Below are positions 36,730 to 46,860 of a DNA stretch of 64,000 bases, in pieces (positions within the stretch are counted from its first letter, which is position 1; each line of letters begins with the position of its first letter). The stretch lies in NCBI RefSeq assembly GCF_014203545.1, contig NZ_JACHJG010000002.1, positions 620,001-684,000 on the forward strand, read 5' to 3'. Below the pieces are notes generated by a model. It searched no databases. It had not been told where the DNA came from and was given only the letters and a program-made list of their open reading frames with translations. The DNA is from Streptomyces netropsis. Its GTDB lineage: Bacteria; Actinomycetota; Actinomycetes; Streptomycetales; Streptomycetaceae. The position numbers and the translations under genes were made by a program.

Positions 36730-39700
36730 ATGACCGAAGTGCAGAGCCCGCCGACGGAACAGACCGCCGACGGGGGGTACGGCAGTGGTGACTCCGGCGG
36801 CCGCGGTCCGCGGACCGTGCAGGAGGAGTTGCTGTGCGGCTTGTTCGCGCGGGTGCTCAACGTTCCCAGCGTGGGCGTGGAGGACAACTTCTTCGCCCTG
36901 GGCGGCCACTCGTTGCGGGCCGCCCAGCTACTGAGCCGCATTCGCTCGGTGTTGGGTGTGGAGCTGGGTGTCCGGGAGTTGTTCTCCGCGCCGACGGTGG
37001 CCGGTCTGGCGGAGCGGTTGGGGCAGGGGGTGGCCGCTCGTCCCGCGGTCGTGGTGCGGTCCCGGCCCGAAGTGCTGCCGTTGTCTTTCGCTCAGCAGCG
37101 GTTGTGGTTCCTGGACCGTCTGGAGCAGAGCCCGACCTATAACGCGCCTTTCGCTTTCCGGATCCGGGGCACGGTCGACGCGGAAGCCCTGCAAGTGGCG
37201 GTCGGTGACGTGGTGGCCCGCCATGAGGCACTGCGTACGGTCTTTCCCGCGGCTGACGGTGAGGCCCGCCAGGTGATCCTGGCGCCCGAGCACGCCGGGG
37301 TGAAGGTGGCGGTCGTGCTGTGTGCCGCCGAGGATCTGCCGTCCTTGGTCCAGGCTTCGGCTTTCGCCTCGTTCGATCTGGCCGTCGAGCTGCCGTTCCG
37401 TGTGACCTTGTTCTCGGCTGAGCACGATGACCACGTCCTGTTGTTGACGTTGCATCACATCGCCAGTGACGGATGGTCGGAGGCCCCGTTGCTGCGGGAC
37501 CTCTCCGCTGCCTACCGGGCCCGCGTCGAGGGCAGGGCGCCCGAGTGGCGGCCGCTGCCGGTGCAGTACGCCGACTATGCGCTCTGGCAGCGTGATCTGC
37601 TGGATGACATCGGGGAGGAGCAGTCGGAGTTCTGGACCCGTACCCTGGCCGGTCTCCCTCAAGAGCTCGCTCTTCCGGCCGACCGTCCTCGCCCCGCTCA
37701 GCCGACCCACACCGGTGGGCTCATCCACTTCCACATCCCCGCCGAACTCCACGCCCGTCTGGAATCCATGGCCCAGGGCCATGGATCAACCCTCTTCATG
37801 GCCCTACAGGCCGCTCTCGCGACTCTCCTGACCCGTCTGGGTGCGGGTACGGACGTGCCGCTGGGTACGGCCACGGCCGGCCGTACGGACCAGGCCCTCG
37901 ACGATCTCGTCGGTTTCTTCGTGAACACCCTTGTGCTGCGTACGGACACCTCGGGGGATCCGACGTTCTCGGAGCTGCTTCAGCGGGTGCGGGAAGGTGA
38001 TCTGGCGGCGTTCGCCCATCAGGATCTGCCGTTCGAGCAGTTGGTGAAGGAACTCAACCCGGACCGTACCGCCGCCCGGCACCCGTTGTTCCAGACGATG
38101 CTGGTCCTCCAGAACAACGCCGAAGCGACCCTCGACCTCCCGGGCACCACCGTCACCCCCCAGGGGTTCGACACCGCACCCACCAAATTCGACCTCGGCT
38201 GGAGCTTCGCGGAACAGCGGGACGCGGCCGAGAGCCCTGCGGGGATCGCGGGAATCCTTCAGTTCGCCACCGACCTGTTCGACCACTCCACCGCCGCGTG
38301 CCTTCCGCGTCTCCTTGTACGCGTCCTCGACGCCGTCACCACCGCCCCGGATGCCGCCGTCGGTTCGCTGGAGGTTTTCGAGTCGGCCGAGCAGGAGCGG
38401 GTGCTTCTGGGGCGGGCGGGGGAGCGTCGGCGTGCCCTTGAGGCAGCGGAGGAGGCGCAGGAGGAAGGCGATGACGGGCGTGGCCCGCGGTCCGTGCAGG
38501 AGGAGTTGCTGTGCGGGCTGTTCGCCGAGGTGCTGAAGGTGCCCGGTGTGGGCGTCCACGACAACTTCTTCGCCCTGGGCGGCCACTCGCTGCTCGCCAC
38601 CCGGCTCCTCGGTCGTATCCGCTCGGTGTTGGGTGTGGAGCTGGGTGTCCGGGAGTTGTTCTCCGCGCCGACGGTGGCTGGTCTGGCGGAGCGGTTGGGG
38701 CAGGGGGACGACGCTCGCCCCGCGGTCGTGGTGCGGTCCCGGCCCGAAGTACTGCCGTTGTCTTTCGCCCAGCAGCGGTTGTGGTTCCTGGACCGTCTGG
38801 AGCAGAGCCCGACCTATAACGCGCCTTTCGCTTTCCGGATCCGGGGCACGGTCGACGCGGAAGCCCTGCAAGTGGCGGTCGGTGACGTGGTGGCCCGCCA
38901 CGAGGCACTGCGGACGACCTTTCCCGCTATCGACGGTGAGCCTCGCCAGGTGATCCTGGCGCCCGAGCATGCCCGGGTGAAGGTGGCGGTCAGGCCATGT
39001 GCCGCCGAGGATCTGCCGTCCCTGGTCCAGGCTTCGGCGTTCGCCTCGTTCGATCTGGCCACCGAGCTGCCCTTCCGTGTGACATTGTTCTCGGCCGGTC
39101 GTGATGAGCACGTGCTATTGCTGACGTTGCATCACATCGCCAGTGACGGGTGGTCGGAGGCGCCGCTGCTGCGGGATCTTTCCACCGCCTACCGGGCCCG
39201 TCTGGACGGCGAGACTCCGCGGTGGCGGCCGCTGCCGGTGCAGTACGCCGACTACGCGCTGTGGCAGCGTGATCTGCTGGATGGCATCGGGGAGGGGCAG
39301 TCGGAGTTCTGGACCCGTACCCTGGCCGGTCTCCCTCAGGAACTCGCTCTTCCCGCCGACCGTCCTCGCCCCGCTCAGCCGACCCACACCGGCGGGCTCA
39401 TCCACTTCCACATCCCCGCCGAACTCCACGGGCAACTCGACACACTCGCCCGCGGCCACGGCGCGACCCTCTTCATGTCGCTCCAAGCTGCCCTGGCCGC
39501 ACTGTTGACCCACTTCGGCGCGGGCACCGACATTCCCCTCGGCACGGCCACGGCCGGCCGTACGGACCAGGCCCTCGACGATCTCGTCGGTTTCTTCGTG
39601 AACACCCTTGTGCTGCGTACGGACACCTCGGGTGATCCGACGTTCTCGGAGCTGCTTCAGCGGGTGCGGGAAGGTGATCTGGCGGCGTTCGCCCATCAGG

Positions 39701-42700
39701 ATCTGCCGTTCGAGCAGTTGGTGAAGGAACTCAACCCGGACCGTACCGCCGCCCGGCACCCGTTGTTCCAGACGATGCTGGTCCTCCAGAACAACGCCGA
39801 AGCGACCCTCGGCCTCCCGGGCACCACCGTCACCCCCCAGGGGTTCGACACCGCCCCCACCAAATTCGACCTCGACTTCACATTCGTGGAGGGCCGTGAC
39901 GAGCAGAGCGAGCCCGGTGGCATCGACGGTCTGCTGCACTACTCCGCCGACCTCTTCGACCACTCCACCGCCGAATCCCTGACGCGGCACCTCCTCCGCG
40001 TCCTCGATGCGGCCGTCACCAACCCCGACGCCCCCATCGGATCGCTGGAGCTGCTCTCCCCGCTGGAGCGGGACCGCCTCCTGGTGCAGTGGAACGACAC
40101 CGCTCGCGCGCTGCCCGACAACCGGATGCTGCACGAGATCTTCGAGGAGCAGGCGCGGCGCATGCCCGACGCCACCGCGCTCGTGGACGCGCGGGGTGCG
40201 TTGACGTTCCGTGAGCTGAACACCCGGGCGAACCAGCTGGCCTGGCTGCTCATCGGGCAGGGCGTGGGACCGGAACAGCACGTGGCCACCCTGCTGCCAC
40301 GCACCGGCGAGCACCTCGTCGCCCTGCTGGCCGTGCTCAAGGCAGGCGCCTGCTACGTGCCGCTCGACCCGGAGTACCCGGTGGACCGGCTGGCTCTCAT
40401 GCTGGACGACGCCGCACCGACGCTGGTGCTGACGGACACGGGCCACGCCGACCGGCTCCAGCCGCACTGCGGTACGACGCCGGCTCTGCTGCCCCTGGAC
40501 GACCCCACCCTCCGCGCCACCCTCACCCGGTATGCGCCCGTCGACCCCGGCCCCGCCGACCGGCCCGTCCGGCTGACGCCGGAGCATCTCGCCTACGTGA
40601 TCTACACCTCCGGTTCGACCGGACGGCCGAAGGGCGTGGCGGTCGAACACCGCAGCCTGGCCAACCTGTTCCACGGCCACCTCGGCGAGGTCTACGCCTC
40701 CTGGTCGGCGGACGGCCACCGGATCAGGGCCGCCTTGACCGGGCCGTTGACGTTCGACTCCTCCTGGTGCCCGCTGCTGTGGATGATGGGCGGCCACGAG
40801 CTGCACCTGATCGACGACGAGATCCGGCGCGACCCGCGGGCGCTGGTCGAGTACGTCGCCGCGGAGGCCATCGACTACCTGGAGGTGTCTCCCACGTACT
40901 GCCGTCAGTTGATGGCGGCGGGACTGCTGTCCGACGGGCAGGCGTCACGGCCGCGCATCATCGAGCTCGGTGGTGAGGGCTGTGACCAGGCCCTGTGGAA
41001 CGACCTACGAGCCGTGTCCGGCACGGTCACCGTCAACGGCTACGGCCCGACGGAGGGCACGGTGTACGTCTCGTACGCGACCGTCGCCGACCACGAGCGG
41101 CCGACGATCGGCCGCCCCATGGGGAACAACCGCGTGTACGTGCTCGACGAGAGGCTGCGCCCGGCCCCGGTGGGGGTGGTCGGCGAGCTGTACCTGGCGG
41201 GCACGGGGGTGGCACGCGGCTACGTGGGCCGTCCGGGCCTGACGGCGCAGCGGTTCGTGGCCTGCCCGTTCGGGCCGCCCGGCGAGCGGATGTACCGGAC
41301 CGGGGACCTGGTCAGATGGCACGCCGACGGGGTGCTGGAGTACATGGGCCGCGCCGACGACCAGGTGAAGATCCGGGGATTCCGGATCGAGCCGGGTGAG
41401 GTGGAAGCGGTCCTCGCCGGGCACGACGCGGTCGGCCACGTGGCCGTGATCGTCCGCGAGGACCGCCCGGGCGACCGCCGCCTGGTGGCCTACGTGGTCG
41501 CCGGCCCCGACGGTGCGGCGGGCGCCGCCCCGGACGCGGCCGCACTGCGCCGGTTCGCGACGGAAAGACTGCCGCGCCACATGGTGCCGTCGGCGTTCGT
41601 CTTCCTGGACGCCCTGCCGCTGACCTCCCGTGGAAAGCTGGACCGGCGGGCCCTGCCCGCGCCGGGCGACGGAGCGACGGCCGTCCGGCGCGCTCCGCGG
41701 ACGGTGCGCGAAGAGCTGCTGTGCGGGCTGTTCGGGCAGGTCCTCGGGGTGCCCGCGGTGGGTGTCGACGACGACTTCTTCGCGCTCGGCGGCCACTCGA
41801 TGCTCGCGACGCAGCTGATCAGCCGGGTGCGCTCGGTGCTGGGAGCCGAGCTGGACATCAGGACCCTGTTCGACGCCCCCACGGTCGCCGACCTCGCCGA
41901 GCGGCTCGACACCGCCGAGGACCGGGGGGAGGACTCCCTCGCGGTGCTGCTGCCGCTCCGCAAGATGCGCCGGCCGGCAGGTGCACCGCTCCCGGGCGAC
42001 GCCGCCCCGCCCCGCCCGCTCTTCTGCGTCCACCCGGCGGCGGGCATCAGCTGGGTGTACTCCGGGCTGCTCCGTCATCTGCCGTCCGACCAGCCCTTGT
42101 ACGGTCTCCAGGCACACGGGCTCACGCAACCGGATGCCGCGCCGGCGAGCATGGCCGAGATGGTGGAGGCCTATCTGGCGCAGATCCGGTCCGTGCAGCC
42201 CGAGGGGCCGTACTCCCTGCTCGGTTGGTCCTTCGGCGGTGTCGCGGCCCACGAGATGGCAGTGCGGCTCCAGGAGGAGGGGCAGCGGGTCGACTCCCTG
42301 GTACTGCTGGACAGCTACCCGCCCGTCGGTGAACCGGGGGAGGGGGAGATGGGCGAGGCGGAGCTCAGGCAGGCCCTGTTCGCCTCACTGGGACACCGGC
42401 CGGACTCGGCCACCGACGCCACCAGCCCGCTCGCCCTGCTCGGGGACCGGGGCCTCGCGGCCATGACCCGCGTGTTCGCCCACAACGCCGCCTTGCAGGA
42501 CGGCTTCACGCCGAGGACGTTCCAGGGGGATGTGCTGGTCTTCGAGGCGACCGAGGACAAGGCGCCGGGCTCGGCCCGCCCGCACGACTGGGAGGCCCAT
42601 GTGACGGGCCGGATCGAGGTCACCCCCGTACGGGGAGCTCACGGTGAGCTGACCCGGCCGGATCGACTCGACCGGATCGGTCCCGTACTGGCCGACTGGC

Positions 42701-42720
42701 TGGGCCGGCACGGGCAGTGA
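36730..42720 (+). CDS. NRPS: T-C-T-C-A-T-TE
   Basis: This is a 1996-residue NRPS. The order is carrier T1 (Ser61), C1 (HHIASDG, His242), T2 (Ser620), C2 (second HHIASDG, His801), one adenylation domain (about 1130-1640, [11 protein letters not shown] near 1293), T3 (Ser1690) and thioesterase (GWSFGG, Ser1834). T1 and T2 have no adenylation domain of their own, so they must be loaded in trans or receive chains from partner proteins. Reading the A-domain pocket by alignment to GrsA gives D-S-C-E-I-L-G-V-Y-K, which I cannot assign. The first two T-C units are near-identical in DNA over about 1.38 kb, with a 1677-bp offset. They use many T- or A-ending codons (TTG, CGT, GCT, TTT), unlike the GC-rich A-T-TE part. 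Only 5 bp separate its stop from the convergent regulator gene. Confidence 0.92.
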   Translation: MTEVQSPPTEQTADGGYGSGDSGGRGPRTVQEELLCGLFARVLNVPSVGVEDNFFALGGHSLRAAQLLSRIRSVLGVELGVRELFSAPTVAGLAERLGQGVAARPAVVVRSRPEVLPLSFAQQRLWFLDRLEQSPTYNAPFAFRIRGTVDAEALQVAVGDVVARHEALRTVFPAADGEARQVILAPEHAGVKVAVVLCAAEDLPSLVQASAFASFDLAVELPFRVTLFSAEHDDHVLLLTLHHIASDGWSEAPLLRDLSAAYRARVEGRAPEWRPLPVQYADYALWQRDLLDDIGEEQSEFWTRTLAGLPQELALPADRPRPAQPTHTGGLIHFHIPAELHARLESMAQGHGSTLFMALQAALATLLTRLGAGTDVPLGTATAGRTDQALDDLVGFFVNTLVLRTDTSGDPTFSELLQRVREGDLAAFAHQDLPFEQLVKELNPDRTAARHPLFQTMLVLQNNAEATLDLPGTTVTPQGFDTAPTKFDLGWSFAEQRDAAESPAGIAGILQFATDLFDHSTAACLPRLLVRVLDAVTTAPDAAVGSLEVFESAEQERVLLGRAGERRRALEAAEEAQEEGDDGRGPRSVQEELLCGLFAEVLKVPGVGVHDNFFALGGHSLLATRLLGRIRSVLGVELGVRELFSAPTVAGLAERLGQGDDARPAVVVRSRPEVLPLSFAQQRLWFLDRLEQSPTYNAPFAFRIRGTVDAEALQVAVGDVVARHEALRTTFPAIDGEPRQVILAPEHARVKVAVRPCAAEDLPSLVQASAFASFDLATELPFRVTLFSAGRDEHVLLLTLHHIASDGWSEAPLLRDLSTAYRARLDGETPRWRPLPVQYADYALWQRDLLDGIGEGQSEFWTRTLAGLPQELALPADRPRPAQPTHTGGLIHFHIPAELHGQLDTLARGHGATLFMSLQAALAALLTHFGAGTDIPLGTATAGRTDQALDDLVGFFVNTLVLRTDTSGDPTFSELLQRVREGDLAAFAHQDLPFEQLVKELNPDRTAARHPLFQTMLVLQNNAEATLGLPGTTVTPQGFDTAPTKFDLDFTFVEGRDEQSEPGGIDGLLHYSADLFDHSTAESLTRHLLRVLDAAVTNPDAPIGSLELLSPLERDRLLVQWNDTARALPDNRMLHEIFEEQARRMPDATALVDARGALTFRELNTRANQLAWLLIGQGVGPEQHVATLLPRTGEHLVALLAVLKAGACYVPLDPEYPVDRLALMLDDAAPTLVLTDTGHADRLQPHCGTTPALLPLDDPTLRATLTRYAPVDPGPADRPVRLTPEHLAYVIYTSGSTGRPKGVAVEHRSLANLFHGHLGEVYASWSADGHRIRAALTGPLTFDSSWCPLLWMMGGHELHLIDDEIRRDPRALVEYVAAEAIDYLEVSPTYCRQLMAAGLLSDGQASRPRIIELGGEGCDQALWNDLRAVSGTVTVNGYGPTEGTVYVSYATVADHERPTIGRPMGNNRVYVLDERLRPAPVGVVGELYLAGTGVARGYVGRPGLTAQRFVACPFGPPGERMYRTGDLVRWHADGVLEYMGRADDQVKIRGFRIEPGEVEAVLAGHDAVGHVAVIVREDRPGDRRLVAYVVAGPDGAAGAAPDAAALRRFATERLPRHMVPSAFVFLDALPLTSRGKLDRRALPAPGDGATAVRRAPRTVREELLCGLFGQVLGVPAVGVDDDFFALGGHSMLATQLISRVRSVLGAELDIRTLFDAPTVADLAERLDTAEDRGEDSLAVLLPLRKMRRPAGAPLPGDAAPPRPLFCVHPAAGISWVYSGLLRHLPSDQPLYGLQAHGLTQPDAAPASMAEMVEAYLAQIRSVQPEGPYSLLGWSFGGVAAHEMAVRLQEEGQRVDSLVLLDSYPPVGEPGEGEMGEAELRQALFASLGHRPDSATDATSPLALLGDRGLAAMTRVFAHNAALQDGFTPRTFQGDVLVFEATEDKAPGSARPHDWEAHVTGRIEVTPVRGAHGELTRPDRLDRIGPVLADWLGRHGQ
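36817..38197 (+). repeat. Tandem duplication copy 1 (T1-C1 unit of the NRPS gene)
   Basis: This 1381-bp segment aligns without net length change to 38494-39874, exactly 1677 bp (559 codons) downstream. Long stretches are identical, for example around the first condensation motif and the segment encoding [14 protein letters not shown]; the middle is more diverged. It encodes a carrier domain and a condensation domain. Confidence 0.9.
38494..39874 (+). repeat. Tandem duplication copy 2 (T2-C2 unit of the NRPS gene)
   Basis: This is the second copy of the T-C unit, in register with copy 1 at an offset of 1677 bp. Both copies keep the carrier serine and HHxxxDG, so both should be functional. The pattern fits a recent in-frame duplication or ongoing gene conversion. 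Confidence 0.9.
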
Positions 42721-42725
42721 CGGCC

Positions 42726-45700
42726 TCACCGAAGTGACCGGGTCCCGTCCGGGTGCTGCGACACCGCACCCGGACGGGACCCCGCCATGGCGTCCGCCAC
42801 CGTCTCCGCGGGCCGTCGCAGAGCCCGGTACAGCTCCTCGGCCTGCGCCAGGTGCGCCGCGCCCGCCGTCTCCTCGTGCACCGTCCGTAGGGCCCTGCCG
42901 AGAGCCCGGTGACTACGCGCCATCAGCAGGGGTTCCCCGGCCAGTCGAGCACCGGCCAGGGCGTCCCGCGCGGTATCGACGGCGCCCCCGGTGTCCCCGG
43001 TCGCCAGGAGCGCCTCGGAGAGCCGGAACAGACACTCCGTCTCGTTGCGGGCATGGCCGCTGCCCCGGGCACGTCCCAGCACCTGACGGTAGAGCCCGGC
43101 CGCCGCCGCGTGGCCGCCGCCGTGCAACAGGCTGTCCGCCTCGGTCATCATCGTCCTGATGAGCCACTTCTCGTCCTCGCCCCGGGTGAAGACTCCCGCC
43201 AACTCCCGGCACCGCGAACCGATCAGGGCCAGCTCCGTCCGCCGCTCCGGGTCCTCGACCTCGATCTGCAGCAGGACGGTGCGCCGTCGCGCGACCAGCT
43301 CCCGGTCACCGCTGACCGCCGCCAGGGCCACCGACCGCTCGGCGCAGTCGCGGGCCGCCGCGAAGTTCCCGAACTGAAGCTCCAGTTCGGCCAGCATCGC
43401 CAGGGTGAACAGCACCAGCAGGAACGGCCGGTGGCCGTCGCCCGGAGCCGGAGCGTCCGCGAAGATCTCCAGGACCTTCAACAGGTGGGCGCGTGAGCGA
43501 TGGAGCGATTCGGGAGAGGAATGCTTCTTGAGGATCACTCCCGCCGCGTAGTGGGCGGTGCCCGCGATGTCCCCGCCGCAATGCGCCAGGGCGGCCGGGA
43601 CCAGAGCGGTCGCGGCGGGCGCGAGCGGCCCGAGCGGCACGATCTCCTCGAAGCAGGGCACGAGAGTGACGATGTCCACGGCCAGCGCCACCGCGTCGGG
43701 GTCGCCACAGGCCGCAGCCTGCTCGACGACCGCGGCCACCGTGGGCAGCACGCCCCGCACCCACTCCGTCACATCGCACCCCGTTCCCACGTCCGCGCCC
43801 GCCGACCGCCTCGGGTGGATCTCCGCGGTCAGCGGCCCGGCCAGGGGCTGAGTGGCGCGCACCGCGGCGACGACGCCGGCACACAGGTAGTCGGCCGCGC
43901 GGCGCACCACCTCACGGCGGTCCCGCTCGGTCAGTTCCGCCTGTGCCTTCGCCCGTGCGTACGCGCCGACCAGGTCGTGGAAGTGGTAGAGGCCCGGTGC
44001 GCGGGTCTCCAGGAGTACGGCGTCGACCAACGCCTCCAGTATCGTCTCGGTTTCCTGCTCCGGCAGTTCGAGAACGGCGGCCGCGCCCTTGACGTCGAAG
44101 TCCGCGCAGTGCGGGATGGACAGCGCCATGAACGCCCGGGCCTGCCGGGGAGCCAACTGGGAGGTCGACAATTCGAAGACCGCCTCGACGGTCAGCTCGC
44201 CCACCCGAAGCTCTCCGAGCAGCCTGGCCTGGTCCGACACGCGTGTCAGCAGCGTGGCGACGGTCCACGCCGGCCGGGTCGCCAGCCGGGCCCCGGCCGC
44301 ACGCAGCGCCAGCGGCAGGTGCCCGCAGGCCGCCGCCAGCGCCGCGACGGCATCCGGCTCCTCCTCGAGCCGCCGCACCCCGGCGACCTTGGCGATCAGC
44401 TCCACGGCATCGCCGGGGCCCAGACCCACCAGGGGCACGACGAGGGTGGCGGGCATCGCCGCCAGGGCCCGGGCCGTGATCAGCGCGGCGCACCGGGCCG
44501 CGCCGGGCAGCAACGGTTCGACCTGCGCCACGCTGGTGGCGTTGTCGAGCACGACCAGCACGGCGCGCTGCGACAGCAGGGTACGGAACAGTGCCGTGCG
44601 GTCGACGAGCGAAGCCGGGAAACGCTCGTGCGGAACGCCCAGTGCGGTCAGAAAACTCGTCAGGACCCCGGCCGGGTCGCACGGAGTTCCGTCGGGCCCG
44701 CGCAGATTCGCGTACAGCTGCCCGTCGGGATAGGTCCCGGCAACGGCGTGCGCCGTGCGCAGGGCCAGTGCGGTCTTGCCGACCCCGCCCATGCCCGTGA
44801 TGACCGCGACGGTGTGCTCGGCCCCCTCGGTGAGCGCGGAGACCAGCTCGGATATCTGGTCGTGACGGCCGGTGAAGTCGCAGGGCACGGGCGGAAGCTG
44901 AGCGGGCGGCGGCGGACCCTGATCACCCGCCCGGACCAGTTCCGCCCGCGACGGTGGCCCCGCGGCGACCGTGCCGGGGGCCGTGAGGAGCGCCCGGTCC
45001 TCCGCCAGGATGGCCGCGTGCAGCGCCCGGAGCGCGGGACCCGCGTCGATGCCCAGCTCGTCCGCGAGCACCCGGCGGGCGTGGTCGTAGGCCAGCAGCG
45101 CCTCGGCGCCGCGCCCCGAACGGTAGAGCGCCAGCATGTGCGCACCGTGCAACCGCTCCCGGTACGGGTACGCCTCCAGGGCGCGCAGGATGTCCGGCAC
45201 CAGCTCCGCGCTGCGCCCGCACTCGAGCAACAGCTCCAGTCGGTGCTCCACCGCGGACGCGCGCTGCTCGGTCAGCGCACGGCGCTGTTCCTCGGCACCG
45301 GGCCCCGGCAGCCCCGCCAGAGCCGGGCCCCGCCACATCCCGAGCGCCTCCTCCAGACAACCCACGGCGGCCGAGGGGTCGCCGTCCCGGGCCCGGAGCC
45401 TGGCGCGTGCGGTGAGCTGACCGAACCGCAGCGCGTCCACGCACTCCTCGGGAAGCCGCAGCACGTATCCGTCGGCCGTGGTTCCGATGACCGAGGGCGG
45501 GCGCGCGCCGCCGTCCGCGTCCACCCGGTCGATGTGCGTCCGTAGCCGGTGCACGTAGTTCACGACCACGCGCCGGGCGGAGGACGGCGGATCGTCCTGG
45601 TACAGCCCGTCGATCAACTCGTCGACGGTCACCAGGGACCCCGCGCGCAGAGCCAGGGCCGCCAGCACGGTCTGTGGCCCCGGCGCCCCGGGGCGGGAGG

Positions 45701-45773
45701 CCGCCCCCTGGGCCGGAACGAACTGGACGGGACCGAGCAACCGGATGCGAGTCAATTCGTGCGGCGTGTGCAC
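42726..45773 (-). CDS. AfsR-like SARP regulator with NB-ARC ATPase domain
   Basis: The 1015-residue protein has an OmpR-like DNA-binding domain (about 1-105, RLLGPVQFV), a BTAD domain (about 110-260, ending LLAYDHARRVLADELGIDAG), an NB-ARC STAND ATPase (about 295-600) with P-loop ITGMGGVGKTALAL and LVVLDNAT as Walker B, and a C-terminal alpha-helical TPR-like region to the end. Large SARPs of this build act as ATP-dependent activators of secondary metabolism. It faces the NRPS gene and is divergent from the methyltransferase gene (111-bp gap), so control of the NRPS locus is likely. I found no in-frame TTA codon. Confidence 0.88.
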   Translation of the reverse strand: MHTPHELTRIRLLGPVQFVPAQGAASRPGAPGPQTVLAALALRAGSLVTVDELIDGLYQDDPPSSARRVVVNYVHRLRTHIDRVDADGGARPPSVIGTTADGYVLRLPEECVDALRFGQLTARARLRARDGDPSAAVGCLEEALGMWRGPALAGLPGPGAEEQRRALTEQRASAVEHRLELLLECGRSAELVPDILRALEAYPYRERLHGAHMLALYRSGRGAEALLAYDHARRVLADELGIDAGPALRALHAAILAEDRALLTAPGTVAAGPPSRAELVRAGDQGPPPPAQLPPVPCDFTGRHDQISELVSALTEGAEHTVAVITGMGGVGKTALALRTAHAVAGTYPDGQLYANLRGPDGTPCDPAGVLTSFLTALGVPHERFPASLVDRTALFRTLLSQRAVLVVLDNATSVAQVEPLLPGAARCAALITARALAAMPATLVVPLVGLGPGDAVELIAKVAGVRRLEEEPDAVAALAAACGHLPLALRAAGARLATRPAWTVATLLTRVSDQARLLGELRVGELTVEAVFELSTSQLAPRQARAFMALSIPHCADFDVKGAAAVLELPEQETETILEALVDAVLLETRAPGLYHFHDLVGAYARAKAQAELTERDRREVVRRAADYLCAGVVAAVRATQPLAGPLTAEIHPRRSAGADVGTGCDVTEWVRGVLPTVAAVVEQAAACGDPDAVALAVDIVTLVPCFEEIVPLGPLAPAATALVPAALAHCGGDIAGTAHYAAGVILKKHSSPESLHRSRAHLLKVLEIFADAPAPGDGHRPFLLVLFTLAMLAELELQFGNFAAARDCAERSVALAAVSGDRELVARRRTVLLQIEVEDPERRTELALIGSRCRELAGVFTRGEDEKWLIRTMMTEADSLLHGGGHAAAAGLYRQVLGRARGSGHARNETECLFRLSEALLATGDTGGAVDTARDALAGARLAGEPLLMARSHRALGRALRTVHEETAGAAHLAQAEELYRALRRPAETVADAMAGSRPGAVSQHPDGTRSLR
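42740..42782. terminator. Hairpin between the convergent NRPS and AfsR-like genes
   Basis: A perfect 16-bp stem (42740-42755 with 42767-42782, GGGTCCCGTCCGGGTG and its complement) with an 11-base loop lies 20 bp past the NRPS stop. It is inside the last codons of the minus-strand regulator gene. It probably terminates NRPS transcription, and perhaps the convergent transcript as well. Confidence 0.7.
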
Positions 45774-45884
45774 CTGCGAACGTCTCCCCCTACCCCGACG
45801 GATGGTTGATGATCATATGGGGCGGCCCGCCGGGGTGGGAGAGGCGGTCTTTCACGACCGCCCCCGCTGTGCTCCGATGGTGAG

Positions 45885-46643
45885 ATGAGCGGATGGGTGC
45901 GCGAGGGGCATCGAGGGACCGGGCCGGGAGCCATGACGCCCGACGGGTGCGCGGTCGAGCTGTACGAACGGCTCCCCGTGGGCGACGAGCCCGACGTCAT
46001 CGAAGGTGCGGTCCCCGCCCGGGCCCGCATCCTCGAGCTGGGGTCCGGCGTGGGCCGTGTGACGCATCCGCTGGTCGAACGGGGCTTCACCGTGACCGCC
46101 GTCGACGAATCCCGCCAGATGCTGGAGCGGGTCCGCGGCGCCCGGACCGTCTGCGGTCCGATCGAGGAACTGGAGCTCGACGAGCGCTTCGACGTGGTGT
46201 TACTGGGGTCGTTCCTGATTCACACCGGTGATCTGGAGGTCCGCCGACGACTGCTGCGGGCCTGCCGACAGCACGTCGCGGACGACGGATGCGTGCTGAT
46301 CCAGCGGGAGAGCGAGGACCGGCACGAGAACCTGCCCCGGGAGAGGGAGATCACCGGGGGCGTCATCCGGGTGGTGTCCTCCGAGCCGGTCCGCCCCGGT
46401 GTGCGGTCCGTCCACGTCGAATACCTCTTTCCGGACGTGCGATGGACCCAGACGTTTCTCTCACGCCCCCTGACCACGGGGGCCTTCGAACTCGCCCTGG
46501 CCGAGGCGGGGCTCGCCGTGGACTCCTACCTGACCGGTGACCGCACCTGGGCGCGGGCCCTGCCGGTCACCGGGCCCTCCCGGGCCGCACTGCTTCCCCG
46601 GGTGGGGAAGCGGGCGGCCGGGGCGGACGCGGCTACCGGTTGA
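45885..46643 (+). CDS. Class I SAM-dependent methyltransferase
   Basis: This 252-residue protein has the SAM-binding motif RILELGSGVGRVTHPLVERG, an acidic VTAVDESRQML strand and the later FDVVLLGSFLIHT segment of the Methyltransf_11/25 group. The substrate is not evident. It is divergent from the AfsR-like gene and could tailor the NRPS product. An in-frame TTA codon at 46200-46202 implies bldA-dependent translation. The ATG at 45885 lacks a clear ribosome binding site. Its last codons overlap the tail of a broken secreted-protein frame on the other strand. Confidence 0.82.
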   Translation: MSGWVREGHRGTGPGAMTPDGCAVELYERLPVGDEPDVIEGAVPARARILELGSGVGRVTHPLVERGFTVTAVDESRQMLERVRGARTVCGPIEELELDERFDVVLLGSFLIHTGDLEVRRRLLRACRQHVADDGCVLIQRESEDRHENLPREREITGGVIRVVSSEPVRPGVRSVHVEYLFPDVRWTQTFLSRPLTTGAFELALAEAGLAVDSYLTGDRTWARALPVTGPSRAALLPRVGKRAAGADAATG

Positions 46644-46860
46644 GCAGGGGGCTCTGGACGCAGGTCGCGTCGATCCGGACCAGTTCCACCCGGCAGTTGG
46701 CGTCGGCGTTGGCGAATCGGGCGTGCACGTCGAATCTGACGTTGCCGCCGTCCGCGCTGACGCAGGCCTGCTTCCACGTCTCGCCGTTGCAGCCGCCGCC
46801 GGAGGCGGCCGAGACCGAACCGGCGGTCAGGGTGAGCGCGGAGCCGGAAAACGCCAGGTC
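46633..46860 (-). pseudogene. Remnant of a small secreted protein gene (5' end lost)
   Basis: One minus-strand frame ending in TAG at 46633-46635 encodes the end of a signal-peptide-like segment (ALTLTAGSVSAAS) followed by a mature-looking chain of about 58 residues with three cysteines (GGGCNGETW, QACVSADGG, DATCVQSP). No start codon or positively charged signal-peptide N-terminus is present; the frame runs into the 3' end of the AfsR-like gene at 46859. It looks like the tail of a small exported protein cut off by a rearrangement. I do not recognise the family, and a chance frame cannot be excluded. Confidence 0.45.

Noticed and set aside
43500..45545. 681-codon plus-strand frame opposite the AfsR-like gene
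   Set aside because: Arg/Gln/Gly-rich translation with no domain; the minus strand encodes a clear SARP-NB-ARC protein.
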